From contig JABSQY010000008.1 in assembly GCA_013215525.1 (NCBI GenBank), positions 1-12,361 on the forward strand: a DNA stretch of 12,361 nt. The letters run 5' to 3'. Positions 1 through 5,650 of the stretch are shown piece by piece. A program made the position numbers and the translations under genes. Each line of letters begins with the position of its first letter. The first letter of the stretch is position 1. This DNA comes from Nanoarchaeales archaeon (GTDB lineage Archaea > Nanobdellota > Nanobdellia > Woesearchaeales > UBA583). The notes under the pieces were generated by a model, which made no database searches, was not told the DNA's origin, and saw only the letters and a program-made list of their open reading frames with translations.

Positions 1-49
1 GTTAACTTTACAAAATAAATTTTTATTGTCGAAATCAAATACTAATTTA

Positions 50-63
50 AAACTTGAGTTTTA
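50..63. repeat. Short inverted repeat AAAACT-tg-AGTTTT
   Basis: Perfect 6-bp inverted repeat with a 2-bp centre in the leader region of the nuclease gene, about 40 bp upstream of the shared regulatory element at 104-128. Its arms resemble the AGTTT/AAACT arms of that element. It could be a second operator, but in such AT-rich DNA a 6-bp dyad may be chance. The remainder of 1-180 shows no gene. Confidence 0.3.
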
Positions 64-103
64 CAATCTATTTAATAATTAATACTTAAATTATTTATAA
101 TAA

Positions 104-128
104 AGTTTAATTTTGAAACTCTAAATTA
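104..128 (+). promoter_or_regulatory. Shared upstream element, copy 1 (nuclease gene)
   Basis: This 25-nt stretch is identical at 24 of 25 positions to the minus-strand sequence 4850-4826 upstream of the ATP-cone gene. It begins 77 nt before the ATG, against 76 nt in the other copy. Its first 17 nt, AGTTTAATTTTGAAACT, form a dyad: AGTTT, 7-nt spacer, AAACT. A weaker third copy lies at 1237-1253, 78 nt before the 50-residue gene. Equal distance and orientation relative to three starts point to a transcription-factor site upstream of the BRE/TATA rather than a chance repeat. Confidence 0.65.
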
Positions 129-152
129 ATCTAATTTAATTGTTATACTTTG

Positions 153-160
153 TTATAATA
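153..160 (+). promoter_or_regulatory. TATA box of nuclease gene
   Basis: TTATAATA centred about 25 nt before the ATG at 181, the position expected for a leaderless archaeal transcript. It is part of 134-157, a 24-nt stretch matching 1267-1290 at 22 positions, with two TGTTATA steps 10 nt apart. The same block sits at the same place before the 50-residue gene, so the two core promoters are related. Confidence 0.6.
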
Positions 161-180
161 ATTAATTAATTTTTTATTCT

Positions 181-1182
181 ATGTCAAAACAATTAGATTT
201 ATTTTCTATTTATTCAAGTATAAAAGTTCCTTTAAATAAAAAGGAAATTAATTTTGAAGCTGTGTCCGCACTTGATGGGATTTATGTTGGAAAGAATTCT
301 TTTAATCTTCCAGTTATTTTTTTTAAATCTTCAATTTTTAATTTCATTGGAATGCCAAATGAAAAATTTAATAATATTAAAATTAGTCGAGGTATTAATT
401 ATAATTTATCTATTTTAAATAAAAATATATCTGGTCCATTTTTTTCTTTTGAATTAACTTCTTTGAATTCTAATCTTTTAAAATCATTTTTTACACTTGT
501 ATCTGATTTTGTTTTGTTTTATTTAGAGAATCCTAATGATTTTAAAATAAGAGGATATATTGAGAGTATTGAAGATTTGTTTGTTGATGTTGTAGAGATA
601 CTTGATGATGAGGTTGTTGGTTTGTTTGGAGAGTTATTATTAATTTATAATTCTAAAAGTATGAATTCAATTTTAGATTTTTGGCATCTACCACTTAATG
701 CACGTTTTGATTTTAGTTCTGGTTATGAAAAAATCGAAGTTAAAACTACGTCTAGTTTAATTCGTGAACACTACATTAGTTTAGAACAAGTACAAAACGA
801 TAATTGTAATGTTTTAATTTTATCGATTATGGTGAAACGTACACATCACGGTGAAGGTAATAGTAAATCTATAAATGATTTAATTAAAGAAATTCGTACA
901 CAATTAGATTCGGAAAAACTTTCTAAATTTGATGAAATTATTGATCAGGTTACTAAAAACCTTGATGTTAGTTTTAAGTTTCGTGATTATAAATTTGATT
1001 TAGATTATTCAATTAATTCAATGATGTTTTTTGATACAAATGTTTTACCTAAAATAGATATTAAGAGTTTACCTGAAGGAGTTTCTAATGTAAAATTTAA
1101 AGAAACTCTGGATGAAAAGTATAGTGTTGTAGTTTGTGATTTAAAGTTTGTGAAAGGAAAGTTGTATAGTTTAATTAGATAG
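181..1182 (+). CDS. PD-(D/E)XK nuclease-like protein, DUF4420 family
   Basis: A 333-residue protein matching the DUF4420 type of putative PD-(D/E)XK endonuclease. The conserved core is visible: GLFGE (147-151) at the helix carrying the first acidic residue, then FDF with D177 and IEVKTT with E186 and K188 as the D...ExK metal and catalytic triad, then HYISLEQ (197-203), a family signature. The N-terminal half (1-140) is a less conserved beta-rich region. From family knowledge, such proteins occur in bacterial and archaeal defence islands, often beside Z1-domain, AIPR or MutL-like ATPase genes and methyltransferases. None of those is present here, so this copy looks orphaned, though genes left of the window are unseen. 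It has its own leaderless promoter, and its stop codon lies inside a 13-bp tandem repeat. DNA cleavage is inferred from the motif only; the family assignment is fairly secure, the biological role is not. Confidence 0.8.
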   Translation: MSKQLDLFSIYSSIKVPLNKKEINFEAVSALDGIYVGKNSFNLPVIFFKSSIFNFIGMPNEKFNNIKISRGINYNLSILNKNISGPFFSFELTSLNSNLLKSFFTLVSDFVLFYLENPNDFKIRGYIESIEDLFVDVVEILDDEVVGLFGELLLIYNSKSMNSILDFWHLPLNARFDFSSGYEKIEVKTTSSLIREHYISLEQVQNDNCNVLILSIMVKRTHHGEGNSKSINDLIKEIRTQLDSEKLSKFDEIIDQVTKNLDVSFKFRDYKFDLDYSINSMMFFDTNVLPKIDIKSLPEGVSNVKFKETLDEKYSVVVCDLKFVKGKLYSLIR

Positions 1183-1205
1183 TTTAATTAGATAGTTTAA
1201 TTTAG
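1166..1205. repeat. 13-bp tandem repeat across the nuclease stop codon
   Basis: Two exact copies and one slightly altered copy of ATAGTTTAATTAG run from the last codons of the nuclease gene through its stop (1180-1182) into the spacer. Partial copies continue at about 1220-1240. The unit is not a multiple of three, so gain or loss of a unit would change the protein's C-terminus. It is likely slippage-generated. Confidence 0.7.
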
Positions 1206-1236
1206 TATAATTTAATTTTATATAGTTTAATTGTAT

Positions 1237-1253
1237 AGTTGAAATTTGGTACT
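1237..1253 (+). promoter_or_regulatory. Shared upstream element, copy 3 (50-residue gene)
   Basis: AGTTGAAATTTGGTACT matches the ATP-cone copy of the element at 14 of 17 positions and starts 78 nt before the ATG at 1315. A CTATTT box follows at 1265, as CTAATTT and CTATTTT do at the same offset (27-28 nt) in the other two copies. Conservation is weaker than between copies 1 and 2. Confidence 0.45.
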
Positions 1254-1285
1254 TCATTTTTGTTCTATTTAATTGTTATAAATTG

Positions 1286-1293
1286 TTATATAT
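1286..1293 (+). promoter_or_regulatory. TATA box of 50-residue gene
   Basis: TTATATAT centred about 25 nt before the ATG at 1315, within the 24-nt block 1267-1290 shared with the nuclease promoter (134-157). It supports the small gene being expressed as a leaderless transcript. Confidence 0.55.
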
Positions 1294-1314
1294 TATTTAT
1301 ACTTGTGGATTTGT

Positions 1315-1467
1315 ATGGTTAAAAAAAATATTAAAGCTGATTTGAAAAAATTAGATAAAGAAATTAATAAAATTGAATTTGTTGATACTTTAGAGAATAT
1401 GGAAACTGTTATTAATTATGAGGATACGTATAGGCTTGCGCCTTCATCGGAAAAAACTGATGATTAG
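1315..1467 (+). CDS. Small charged helical protein, 50 residues, unknown function
   Basis: An ATG-started reading frame of 50 codons ending in TAG. The first half is lysine-rich (MVKKNIKADLKKLDKEINK) and probably helical; the second half is acidic and ends PSSEKTDD. No family is recognised. The case for a real gene is the well-placed TATA box, the shared upstream element and the fit of the frame into the gap between the nuclease and the helicase. Codon use (AT-ending codons) matches the neighbours. It might be a small regulator or partner of the nuclease, but nothing in the sequence proves that. Confidence 0.6.
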   Translation: MVKKNIKADLKKLDKEINKIEFVDTLENMETVINYEDTYRLAPSSEKTDD

Positions 1468-1500
1468 TCTAATAGTTAGTTTTATTCACAAATCCTAGTG

Positions 1501-1508
1501 TTTATAAA
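1501..1508 (+). promoter_or_regulatory. TATA box of helicase operon
   Basis: TTTATAAA centred 25-26 nt before the ATG at 1530, a textbook leaderless archaeal promoter. The shared element of the neighbouring nuclease and small-protein promoters is absent here. Confidence 0.65.
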
Positions 1509-1529
1509 TGATTAATCAGTATTTTTATT

Positions 1530-2834
1530 ATGAGATTTACAGATTTTGATTTAGATAATAAAATACAGAACGCTTTAGTTGATTGTAGTTATTTAAAACC
1601 TACACCAATACAAGAGAAAAGTATTTCACACATTTTACAAGGACGAGACGTTTTAGGTCTTGCTCAAACTGGAACTGGGAAAACAGCTGCTTTTGTTTTA
1701 CCTATTTTACAACAAATTATTGAAGAACCTAAAACACTTGAAACTGGCTCTGTGCGTTCAGTTATACTAGTTCCTAATCGGGAATTGTGTCAACAAATTG
1801 TTCTTGAAATCCAAAAGTTTTCAAAATATATTAATGTGTCAAGTCTTGGTGTTTTTGGTCGTGTTGAAAATGATGTAATTATTGAAGGAGTTAAAAACGG
1901 AATTGATATTATTGTTGCAACTCCTGGAAAATTACTTTCTTGTATTGATGAAAAATTATTTAATTTATCAAGTCTTGATTATTTTGTTTTAGATGAAGTT
2001 GATAGGATGTTGGACATTGATTCAATTTATGAATTAAAGCGAATTGTTCGAATGCTTCCACGTAAGAAACAAAGTTTATTTTTTTCTGCAACAATTACTG
2101 ATAAAGTTACAGAGATTATTGATGAGTTATTAGATAATCCTGTGCGTGTTGAGATATCACGTGATAGTGTTTCTTTAGATAATATTTCACAAGATTTGTA
2201 TTATGTATCTAAAGATAATAAGTTTAGAGTTTTATTATCTATTCTTAAAAAAAGAGAAGTGAAATCTGCAATTATTTTTATTAATTCACGTAAGTCTGCC
2301 GACAATTTAGTTAGATACTTAAATAATAATGAAGTTCATTCTGAGGCGTTACATGCGCAAAAGTCTGATGTACACAGAGATAAAGTAATTAATAATATTT
2401 CATTTAAAGATACAAAGTTTTTGATTGCAACAGATTTGGGGTCGCGTGGACTTGATATTGATGATGTGTCAGCTGTTGTAAATTTTGATTTACCAACTAA
2501 TGCTGAAGTGTATGTGCACAGAATTGGGCGTTGTGGTAGAGCTGGTAAGAAAGGTTTAAGTTATAGTTTATGTAGTCCAGAGGAGAAACATTTTTTAAAT
2601 AATATTGAGGAGTTTCTTGGGAAAAAATTAATTGTTCAAAAACATGAGTTTCATTTAGAGAAAGCAAGACATGTTACAGGTTCTGCTGCTAAACCTCAAT
2701 ATAAAAAGAAAAAAGATATGAAAAATAAAACTGTGTCCAAGACTGTGTTTGAAGTTAATGTTAATGATTTATTAAAAAATAAAAATGCGAATAAAAAGAA
2801 GAATCGTAAGAGTTCTTTAACTAAGGTGAAATAA
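1530..2834 (+). CDS. DEAD-box family RNA helicase with divergent motifs
   Basis: A 434-residue ATP-dependent RNA helicase of the RhlE/DEAD-box type. It has the Q motif (about residues 5-31, ending PTPIQ), Walker A AQTGTGKT (45-52), motif Ia as PNRELCQQ (usually PTRELAxQ) and Ib TPGKL. Motif II is DEVD (155-158) in place of DEAD; SAT is at 186-188, ATDLGSRGLD at about 300-309 and HRIGRCGR at 330-337. The ATPase and RNA-binding residues are kept, so it should be active. The changes are A to V in motif II, G to R in the GG motif (FGR at 109-111) and AQKS replacing the usual GxxxQ before motif V. The C-terminal 60 residues are a lysine-rich tail, probably for RNA binding. The likely role is ribosome assembly, RNA decay or cold-type RNA remodelling in the cytosol. 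It forms an operon with the 66-residue gene one nucleotide downstream. Confidence 0.92.
   Translation: MRFTDFDLDNKIQNALVDCSYLKPTPIQEKSISHILQGRDVLGLAQTGTGKTAAFVLPILQQIIEEPKTLETGSVRSVILVPNRELCQQIVLEIQKFSKYINVSSLGVFGRVENDVIIEGVKNGIDIIVATPGKLLSCIDEKLFNLSSLDYFVLDEVDRMLDIDSIYELKRIVRMLPRKKQSLFFSATITDKVTEIIDELLDNPVRVEISRDSVSLDNISQDLYYVSKDNKFRVLLSILKKREVKSAIIFINSRKSADNLVRYLNNNEVHSEALHAQKSDVHRDKVINNISFKDTKFLIATDLGSRGLDIDDVSAVVNFDLPTNAEVYVHRIGRCGRAGKKGLSYSLCSPEEKHFLNNIEEFLGKKLIVQKHEFHLEKARHVTGSAAKPQYKKKKDMKNKTVSKTVFEVNVNDLLKNKNANKKKNRKSSLTKVK
2824..2829 (+). promoter_or_regulatory. Shine-Dalgarno AGGTGA for the 66-residue gene
   Basis: AGGTGA, fully complementary to the archaeal 16S rRNA 3' end, lies within the last helicase codons, 6 nt before the ATG at 2836. 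It supports both the start site and translational coupling. Confidence 0.7.
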
Positions 2835-2835
2835 A

Positions 2836-3036
2836 ATGGAAAATGATGTACGAGATAAAATAGTTTTGGATTTAAAAAAAAAGTTTTGTCCAATTGATTT
2901 AAGTGATACTAATGTGATTAGAGCGTTAGTTAAGGAAATAGATATTAAACTTGAGAAGTATAAAGATGAATATACAAGTACTTACATAGTTCACAAAGCT
3001 GATGTAATTTTTAAACGAGTTTTACATAATAAATAA
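2836..3036 (+). CDS. Small helical protein, 66 residues, cotranscribed with helicase
   Basis: The 66-residue product is probably all-helical, with a mixed-charge sequence (e.g. VRDKIVLDLKKKF, VKEIDIKLEKYK) and no membrane segment or metal motif. The gene starts one nucleotide after the helicase stop, with a strong Shine-Dalgarno motif, and ends just before a T-run terminator, so the two genes are one operon. No family is recognised. The tight coupling makes a helicase partner or RNA-binding accessory conceivable, which is inference from position only. Confidence 0.75.
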   Translation: MENDVRDKIVLDLKKKFCPIDLSDTNVIRALVKEIDIKLEKYKDEYTSTYIVHKADVIFKRVLHNK

Positions 3037-3051
3037 TTTTTTCTTTTTTTT
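3037..3051 (+). terminator. T-run terminator of helicase operon
   Basis: Six T, one C, then eight T directly after the stop codon at 3036. Archaeal RNA polymerase terminates on such U-tracts without needing a hairpin. Confidence 0.6.
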
Positions 3052-3058
3052 ACAAATC

Positions 3059-3066
3059 TTTATATA
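3059..3066 (+). promoter_or_regulatory. TATA box of serine hydrolase gene
   Basis: TTTATATA centred about 26 nt before position 3088. Other leaderless genes here have TATA centres 24-27 nt before their start codons (1530, 3677, 6951, 8969, 11407), so this box predicts translation from about 3088. There the codon is ATT, and the GTG at 3130 lies too far away (about 67 nt). Confidence 0.6.
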
Positions 3067-3087
3067 CATAGATAATCTAAAATTATT

Positions 3088-3648
3088 ATTAAGTTTTTTA
3101 TTATACATGGAACTGGCGGCTCACCTGATGTGAATTGGTTTAACTGGTTAAAGAATGAATTGGAATCACGTGGACATGAAGTATTTGTTCCAACATTTCC
3201 AACAACACAAGGACAAAGTTTAGAGAATTGGTTAAAGGTTTTTGAACCTTTAAAATCAAAAGTTGATAGTGATACTATTTTTATTGGACATTCTTTAGGT
3301 CCAGCTTTTATTTTAAATATTTTAGAAAGATTAAATGTTAAAGTACGCGCAAGTATTTTAGTTGCTGGGTTTTTAGGTTTACTTGGACATGAAGAATTTG
3401 ATAAGTTAAATGGTCCTTTTTCAGATAGGGAATTTGATTTTGAGAAAATTAAAAATAACTGTGAAAACTTTTATGTTATTAATTCAAAGGACGACCCTTA
3501 TGTGCCTTTGTCTAAAGGTGTTGAACTTGCTGAGAAGTTAGGAGTTGATTTAATTAAACTTGATAACTCTGGACATATTAATTCAGAATTTGGATTTGAT
3601 AAATTTGAATTTATCTTAAAATATATTGATATATTAGAACAAAACTAA
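3088..3648 (+). CDS. RBBP9/YdeN-family serine hydrolase with probable ATT start
   Basis: An alpha/beta-hydrolase of the RBBP9/YdeN family. Read from ATT at 3088 it has 186 residues, beginning with the family's first strand and turn KFFIIHGTGGSPD (residues 2-14). The nucleophile elbow GHSLG gives S69, SKDDPYVP gives catalytic D136, and NSGHINSEFG gives H163. Substrates of the family are poorly known; small esters or lipids are typical guesses. The frame has no ATG, GTG or TTG upstream of GTG 3130 after the in-frame stop at 3073-3075. A GTG start would delete the first strand and the HGTGG loop that builds the oxyanion hole. ATT 3082, 3085 and 3088 are all in frame; 3088 best fits the TATA spacing and gives the common M-K start. 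Alternatives are a recent ATG-to-ATT mutation or a sequencing error. The function class is secure; the start is inferred. Confidence 0.8.
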   Translation: MKFFIIHGTGGSPDVNWFNWLKNELESRGHEVFVPTFPTTQGQSLENWLKVFEPLKSKVDSDTIFIGHSLGPAFILNILERLNVKVRASILVAGFLGLLGHEEFDKLNGPFSDREFDFEKIKNNCENFYVINSKDDPYVPLSKGVELAEKLGVDLIKLDNSGHINSEFGFDKFEFILKYIDILEQN

Positions 3649-3654
3649 TATAAA
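3647..3654 (+). promoter_or_regulatory. TATA box of HEAT-like protein gene
   Basis: AATATAAA, overlapping the hydrolase stop codon and centred 26-27 nt before the ATG at 3677. The next gene thus has its own leaderless promoter. Confidence 0.55.
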
Positions 3655-3676
3655 GCTCAATTGTTTAATTTAAGTT

Positions 3677-4489
3677 ATGAACAAAGAGTTTTTAAAATTA
3701 GTATATGGACATCAATTTATTAATACTGATGAAATACAATATTCTGAATTTAATGAAGCAAATTGTGTAACTTTTTTACGGATTAAAAAGAGTTTACCTG
3801 CTATGAACTCTTTTATTTTAAATCAAGAGATTGTAGATTTTCAACGTCTTAGTCCTCATACTCCTTTAGTTTTATCTTTAGGAATTTCAGACGAATTAGG
3901 ACAGTTTCTAGTTGAACAATCAGATTATTCAGGTAGAGTTAATTATGTTGAGATTTTAGGGAAAATGAAATTTCAGGATTCATTTAATCATTTACGAGAT
4001 ATTTATTTTCATGATAACTCTGAATATATGAAAGCATATGCACTTGAGGCATTAGGTGGACTTGAAAATGAATTAATTTTGCCTGAAATTAGAAATCAAT
4101 TTATGCTTAAAGATCTTGATTCTTTGCCAGAATATACTAAATTTTTATCAATGTTTAAACATTCAAAACTTGCTTTAACTTATTTAAATGAAGTTAAAAA
4201 TATTTATTTATTTGATTATTTAGAAACTGGTGACACAGATGATTTAGTTCTTGATTCAAGGCTTGCAAGCTTTGCGTTTGATTTGTTAACTCTTCCAAAA
4301 ACACAAGAATTAGATTTAATATTTTCAGATTTAATTACTTATTGTAAAGATAATGATTTTTATTTGATGAGGAGGTGTGGTGATCATATTGATGATTCTA
4401 ATATAATAAGGGTTAAAGATACTACTTTAATTTTACCTGATGGGTCACGTAAAAATATTTATGATAATTCATATGATATTCCTTTTTGA
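3677..4489 (+). CDS. HEAT-repeat-like protein, 270 residues, unknown function
   Basis: A soluble 270-residue protein without signal peptide or membrane segments. Residues about 96-142 (FQDSFNHLRDIYF, then YMKAYALEALGGL, then ELILPEIRNQF) read as paired helices with the Ala-Leu-Gly pattern of HEAT repeats. The flanking parts are helical but less regular. The N-terminal 60 residues and the polar C-terminal tail, ending DNSYDIPF, match nothing known to me. HEAT-type scaffolds usually mediate protein contacts; no enzyme motif is visible. It starts at an ATG 28 nt after the hydrolase stop, with a good TATA box, and converges on the ATP-cone gene with a 12-nt gap. The repeat call is tentative. Confidence 0.75.
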   Translation: MNKEFLKLVYGHQFINTDEIQYSEFNEANCVTFLRIKKSLPAMNSFILNQEIVDFQRLSPHTPLVLSLGISDELGQFLVEQSDYSGRVNYVEILGKMKFQDSFNHLRDIYFHDNSEYMKAYALEALGGLENELILPEIRNQFMLKDLDSLPEYTKFLSMFKHSKLALTYLNEVKNIYLFDYLETGDTDDLVLDSRLASFAFDLLTLPKTQELDLIFSDLITYCKDNDFYLMRRCGDHIDDSNIIRVKDTTLILPDGSRKNIYDNSYDIPF

Positions 4490-4501
4490 ATTTATATTAT
4501 T

Positions 4502-4774
4502 TTAGTTAACATCAATTAAATGTTCATATAATATTGCAATATCATCTTGTCCAAGTTCACATAATTCTTCAAATATTTTTTTATATATTTTATGTGATGT
4601 GATTTGTGGTTTTTCTTTTGCCCAAATAGTTATTCTTTCTTCTACTTTGTCTGCAATTTCGTGTGCTTCTTTTTGTGTGATGCCTGAACTTAGTGCTGCA
4701 TTGTAAATTGATTTATTTACTTTCTTTGATTCGTAACATTCTTTTTCTCCTTCAAATTTTACTGTGTATGTCAT
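4502..4774 (-). CDS. Stand-alone ATP-cone domain protein
   Basis: The 90-residue product corresponds to a single ATP-cone, the nucleotide-binding regulatory domain found at the N-terminus of ribonucleotide reductases and in NrdR. It shows the opening VKFEG (5-9) in place of VxKRxG, the helix KKVNKSIYNAALSSG (17-31), IADKVEERI (40-48), then ITSHKIYKKIFEEL (58-71) and the closing DDIAILYEHL. Length and secondary-structure order fit one complete domain with nothing else attached, so neither a zinc ribbon nor a catalytic subunit is present. The usual Arg of KRxG is Phe (F7), so nucleotide affinity may be altered. It likely binds ATP/dATP and regulates a partner in trans, possibly ribonucleotide reductase. 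It shares its upstream element with the PD-(D/E)XK gene. Confidence 0.7.
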   Translation of the reverse strand: MTYTVKFEGEKECYESKKVNKSIYNAALSSGITQKEAHEIADKVEERITIWAKEKPQITSHKIYKKIFEELCELGQDDIAILYEHLIDVN

Positions 4775-4825
4775 AGTATATTTAATTATGATTTTTACAT
4801 AAATATTATTATTCTAAAAATAGTA

Positions 4826-4850
4826 TAATTTAGAGTTTCAAAATTCAACT
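4826..4850 (-). promoter_or_regulatory. Shared upstream element, copy 2 (ATP-cone gene)
   Basis: Minus-strand AGTTGAATTTTGAAACT plus 8 further nt, identical to 104-128 except for one base. It starts 76 nt before the ATP-cone ATG (4774). The gene's TATA-like sequence (AATATTTA, about 4800-4807) is weaker than most in the window, so activation through this element is possible. Confidence 0.65.
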
Positions 4851-4865
4851 ATTAAAATTAGTTTT

Positions 4866-4909
4866 AAAAAAATTATTTAATTTAATTATTTTGAATTATT
4901 AAATTCAAA
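4866..4909 (-). terminator. Hairpin and T-run terminator of the CcdA operon
   Basis: On the minus strand, the stop of the CcdA-like gene (4910) is followed at once by TTTGAATT, a 4-nt loop and AATTCAAA (4909-4890), a perfect 8-bp stem. A T7 run comes 17 nt later (4872-4866). The hairpin is AT-only apart from one G-C pair, so the T-run may be the real signal. Confidence 0.5.
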
Positions 4910-5650
4910 CTAATTTAAATTAATTGTACCATTTGCAATTAACATTAACATCCAACCAAGACCAATTAATAATAATCCAGTTGCAATTCTCATGTATGCT
5001 TTGTTTCCTTGTTTCCAGTTTTGAATTATTTGTAAATTCATTCCAAAGTATACCATTCCTAAAATAATAATTAAAGGCATTACAAATATTGTATTGTAGA
5101 TAACTAATAAAACCATTGCTGATAGAAAGCTTGGGTCTAAACTTGTAATTGTCGCCATTGTGAAACTATCTTTTAATATTAATAAAATAGCTAAATATGG
5201 TCCACCAGTACAAGGTAATTCTACAGCAGCTACAAATGCTCCTAAAAAAATTACTGTTCCTGCTGAAACGTTTTTCATTTTTGTTTGGATTGCTTTCACG
5301 TATTTAGTTGGAATGTGTAATGAGATACCTTTTCCATACCAAAAGAAATCTTTCATTTCTAAAAGACCTGCAGCAACTACTATCACTCCTACAAATATCG
5401 AAATGTATTCTGCAACCCATAATGGAACTTGTGATAAAAATGCTAATACTCCAAATCCTAAAACAAAATATGTAACAAAAACTGATCCGATGTACATCAT
5501 TCCAATCTTTAACATTTTAGCTTTATTCTTTGTAACAATTAATGTTGATAATAATAATATTAATACACCAATTGCGCATGGATTAATACTATCTACTAGT
5601 GCAGTAAAAACAATTGTTGTTAAAGTTGGTAATTCAATTTCAAGTCCCAT
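4910..5650 (-). CDS. CcdA/DsbD-like transmembrane thiol-electron transporter
   Basis: A 246-residue integral membrane protein with about six membrane segments (roughly 12-37, 47-71, 79-98, 129-158, 173-203, 219-242). It carries the two signature motifs of the CcdA/DsbD transmembrane family: DSINPCAIG with C25 and ELPCTGGPYLA with C146. In the family this cysteine pair passes reducing equivalents from cytosolic thioredoxin to extracytoplasmic disulfide partners. No thioredoxin or cytochrome c gene is in the window. The gene begins directly after the stop of the HWH-domain gene (TAA then ATG) with GGAGGT upstream, so the two are translationally coupled. The likely partner is therefore the extracellular protein encoded just upstream, which has four cysteines. 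The partner is an inference. Confidence 0.88.
   Translation of the reverse strand: MGLEIELPTLTTIVFTALVDSINPCAIGVLILLLSTLIVTKNKAKMLKIGMMYIGSVFVTYFVLGFGVLAFLSQVPLWVAEYISIFVGVIVVAAGLLEMKDFFWYGKGISLHIPTKYVKAIQTKMKNVSAGTVIFLGAFVAAVELPCTGGPYLAILLILKDSFTMATITSLDPSFLSAMVLLVIYNTIFVMPLIIILGMVYFGMNLQIIQNWKQGNKAYMRIATGLLLIGLGWMLMLIANGTINLN

Noticed and set aside
3130..3648. Serine hydrolase starting at GTG 3130
   Set aside because: It would remove the first strand and the HGTGG loop needed for catalysis, and it lies about 67 nt from the TATA box instead of about 26.
104..4850. Inverted copies at 104-128 and 4826-4850 as terminal repeats of a 4.7-kb mobile element
   Set aside because: There is no transposase or integrase and no flanking duplication, and both copies lie at the same distance from, and orientation to, a start codon. 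A third, weaker copy lies inside the interval. Promoter elements explain this better.
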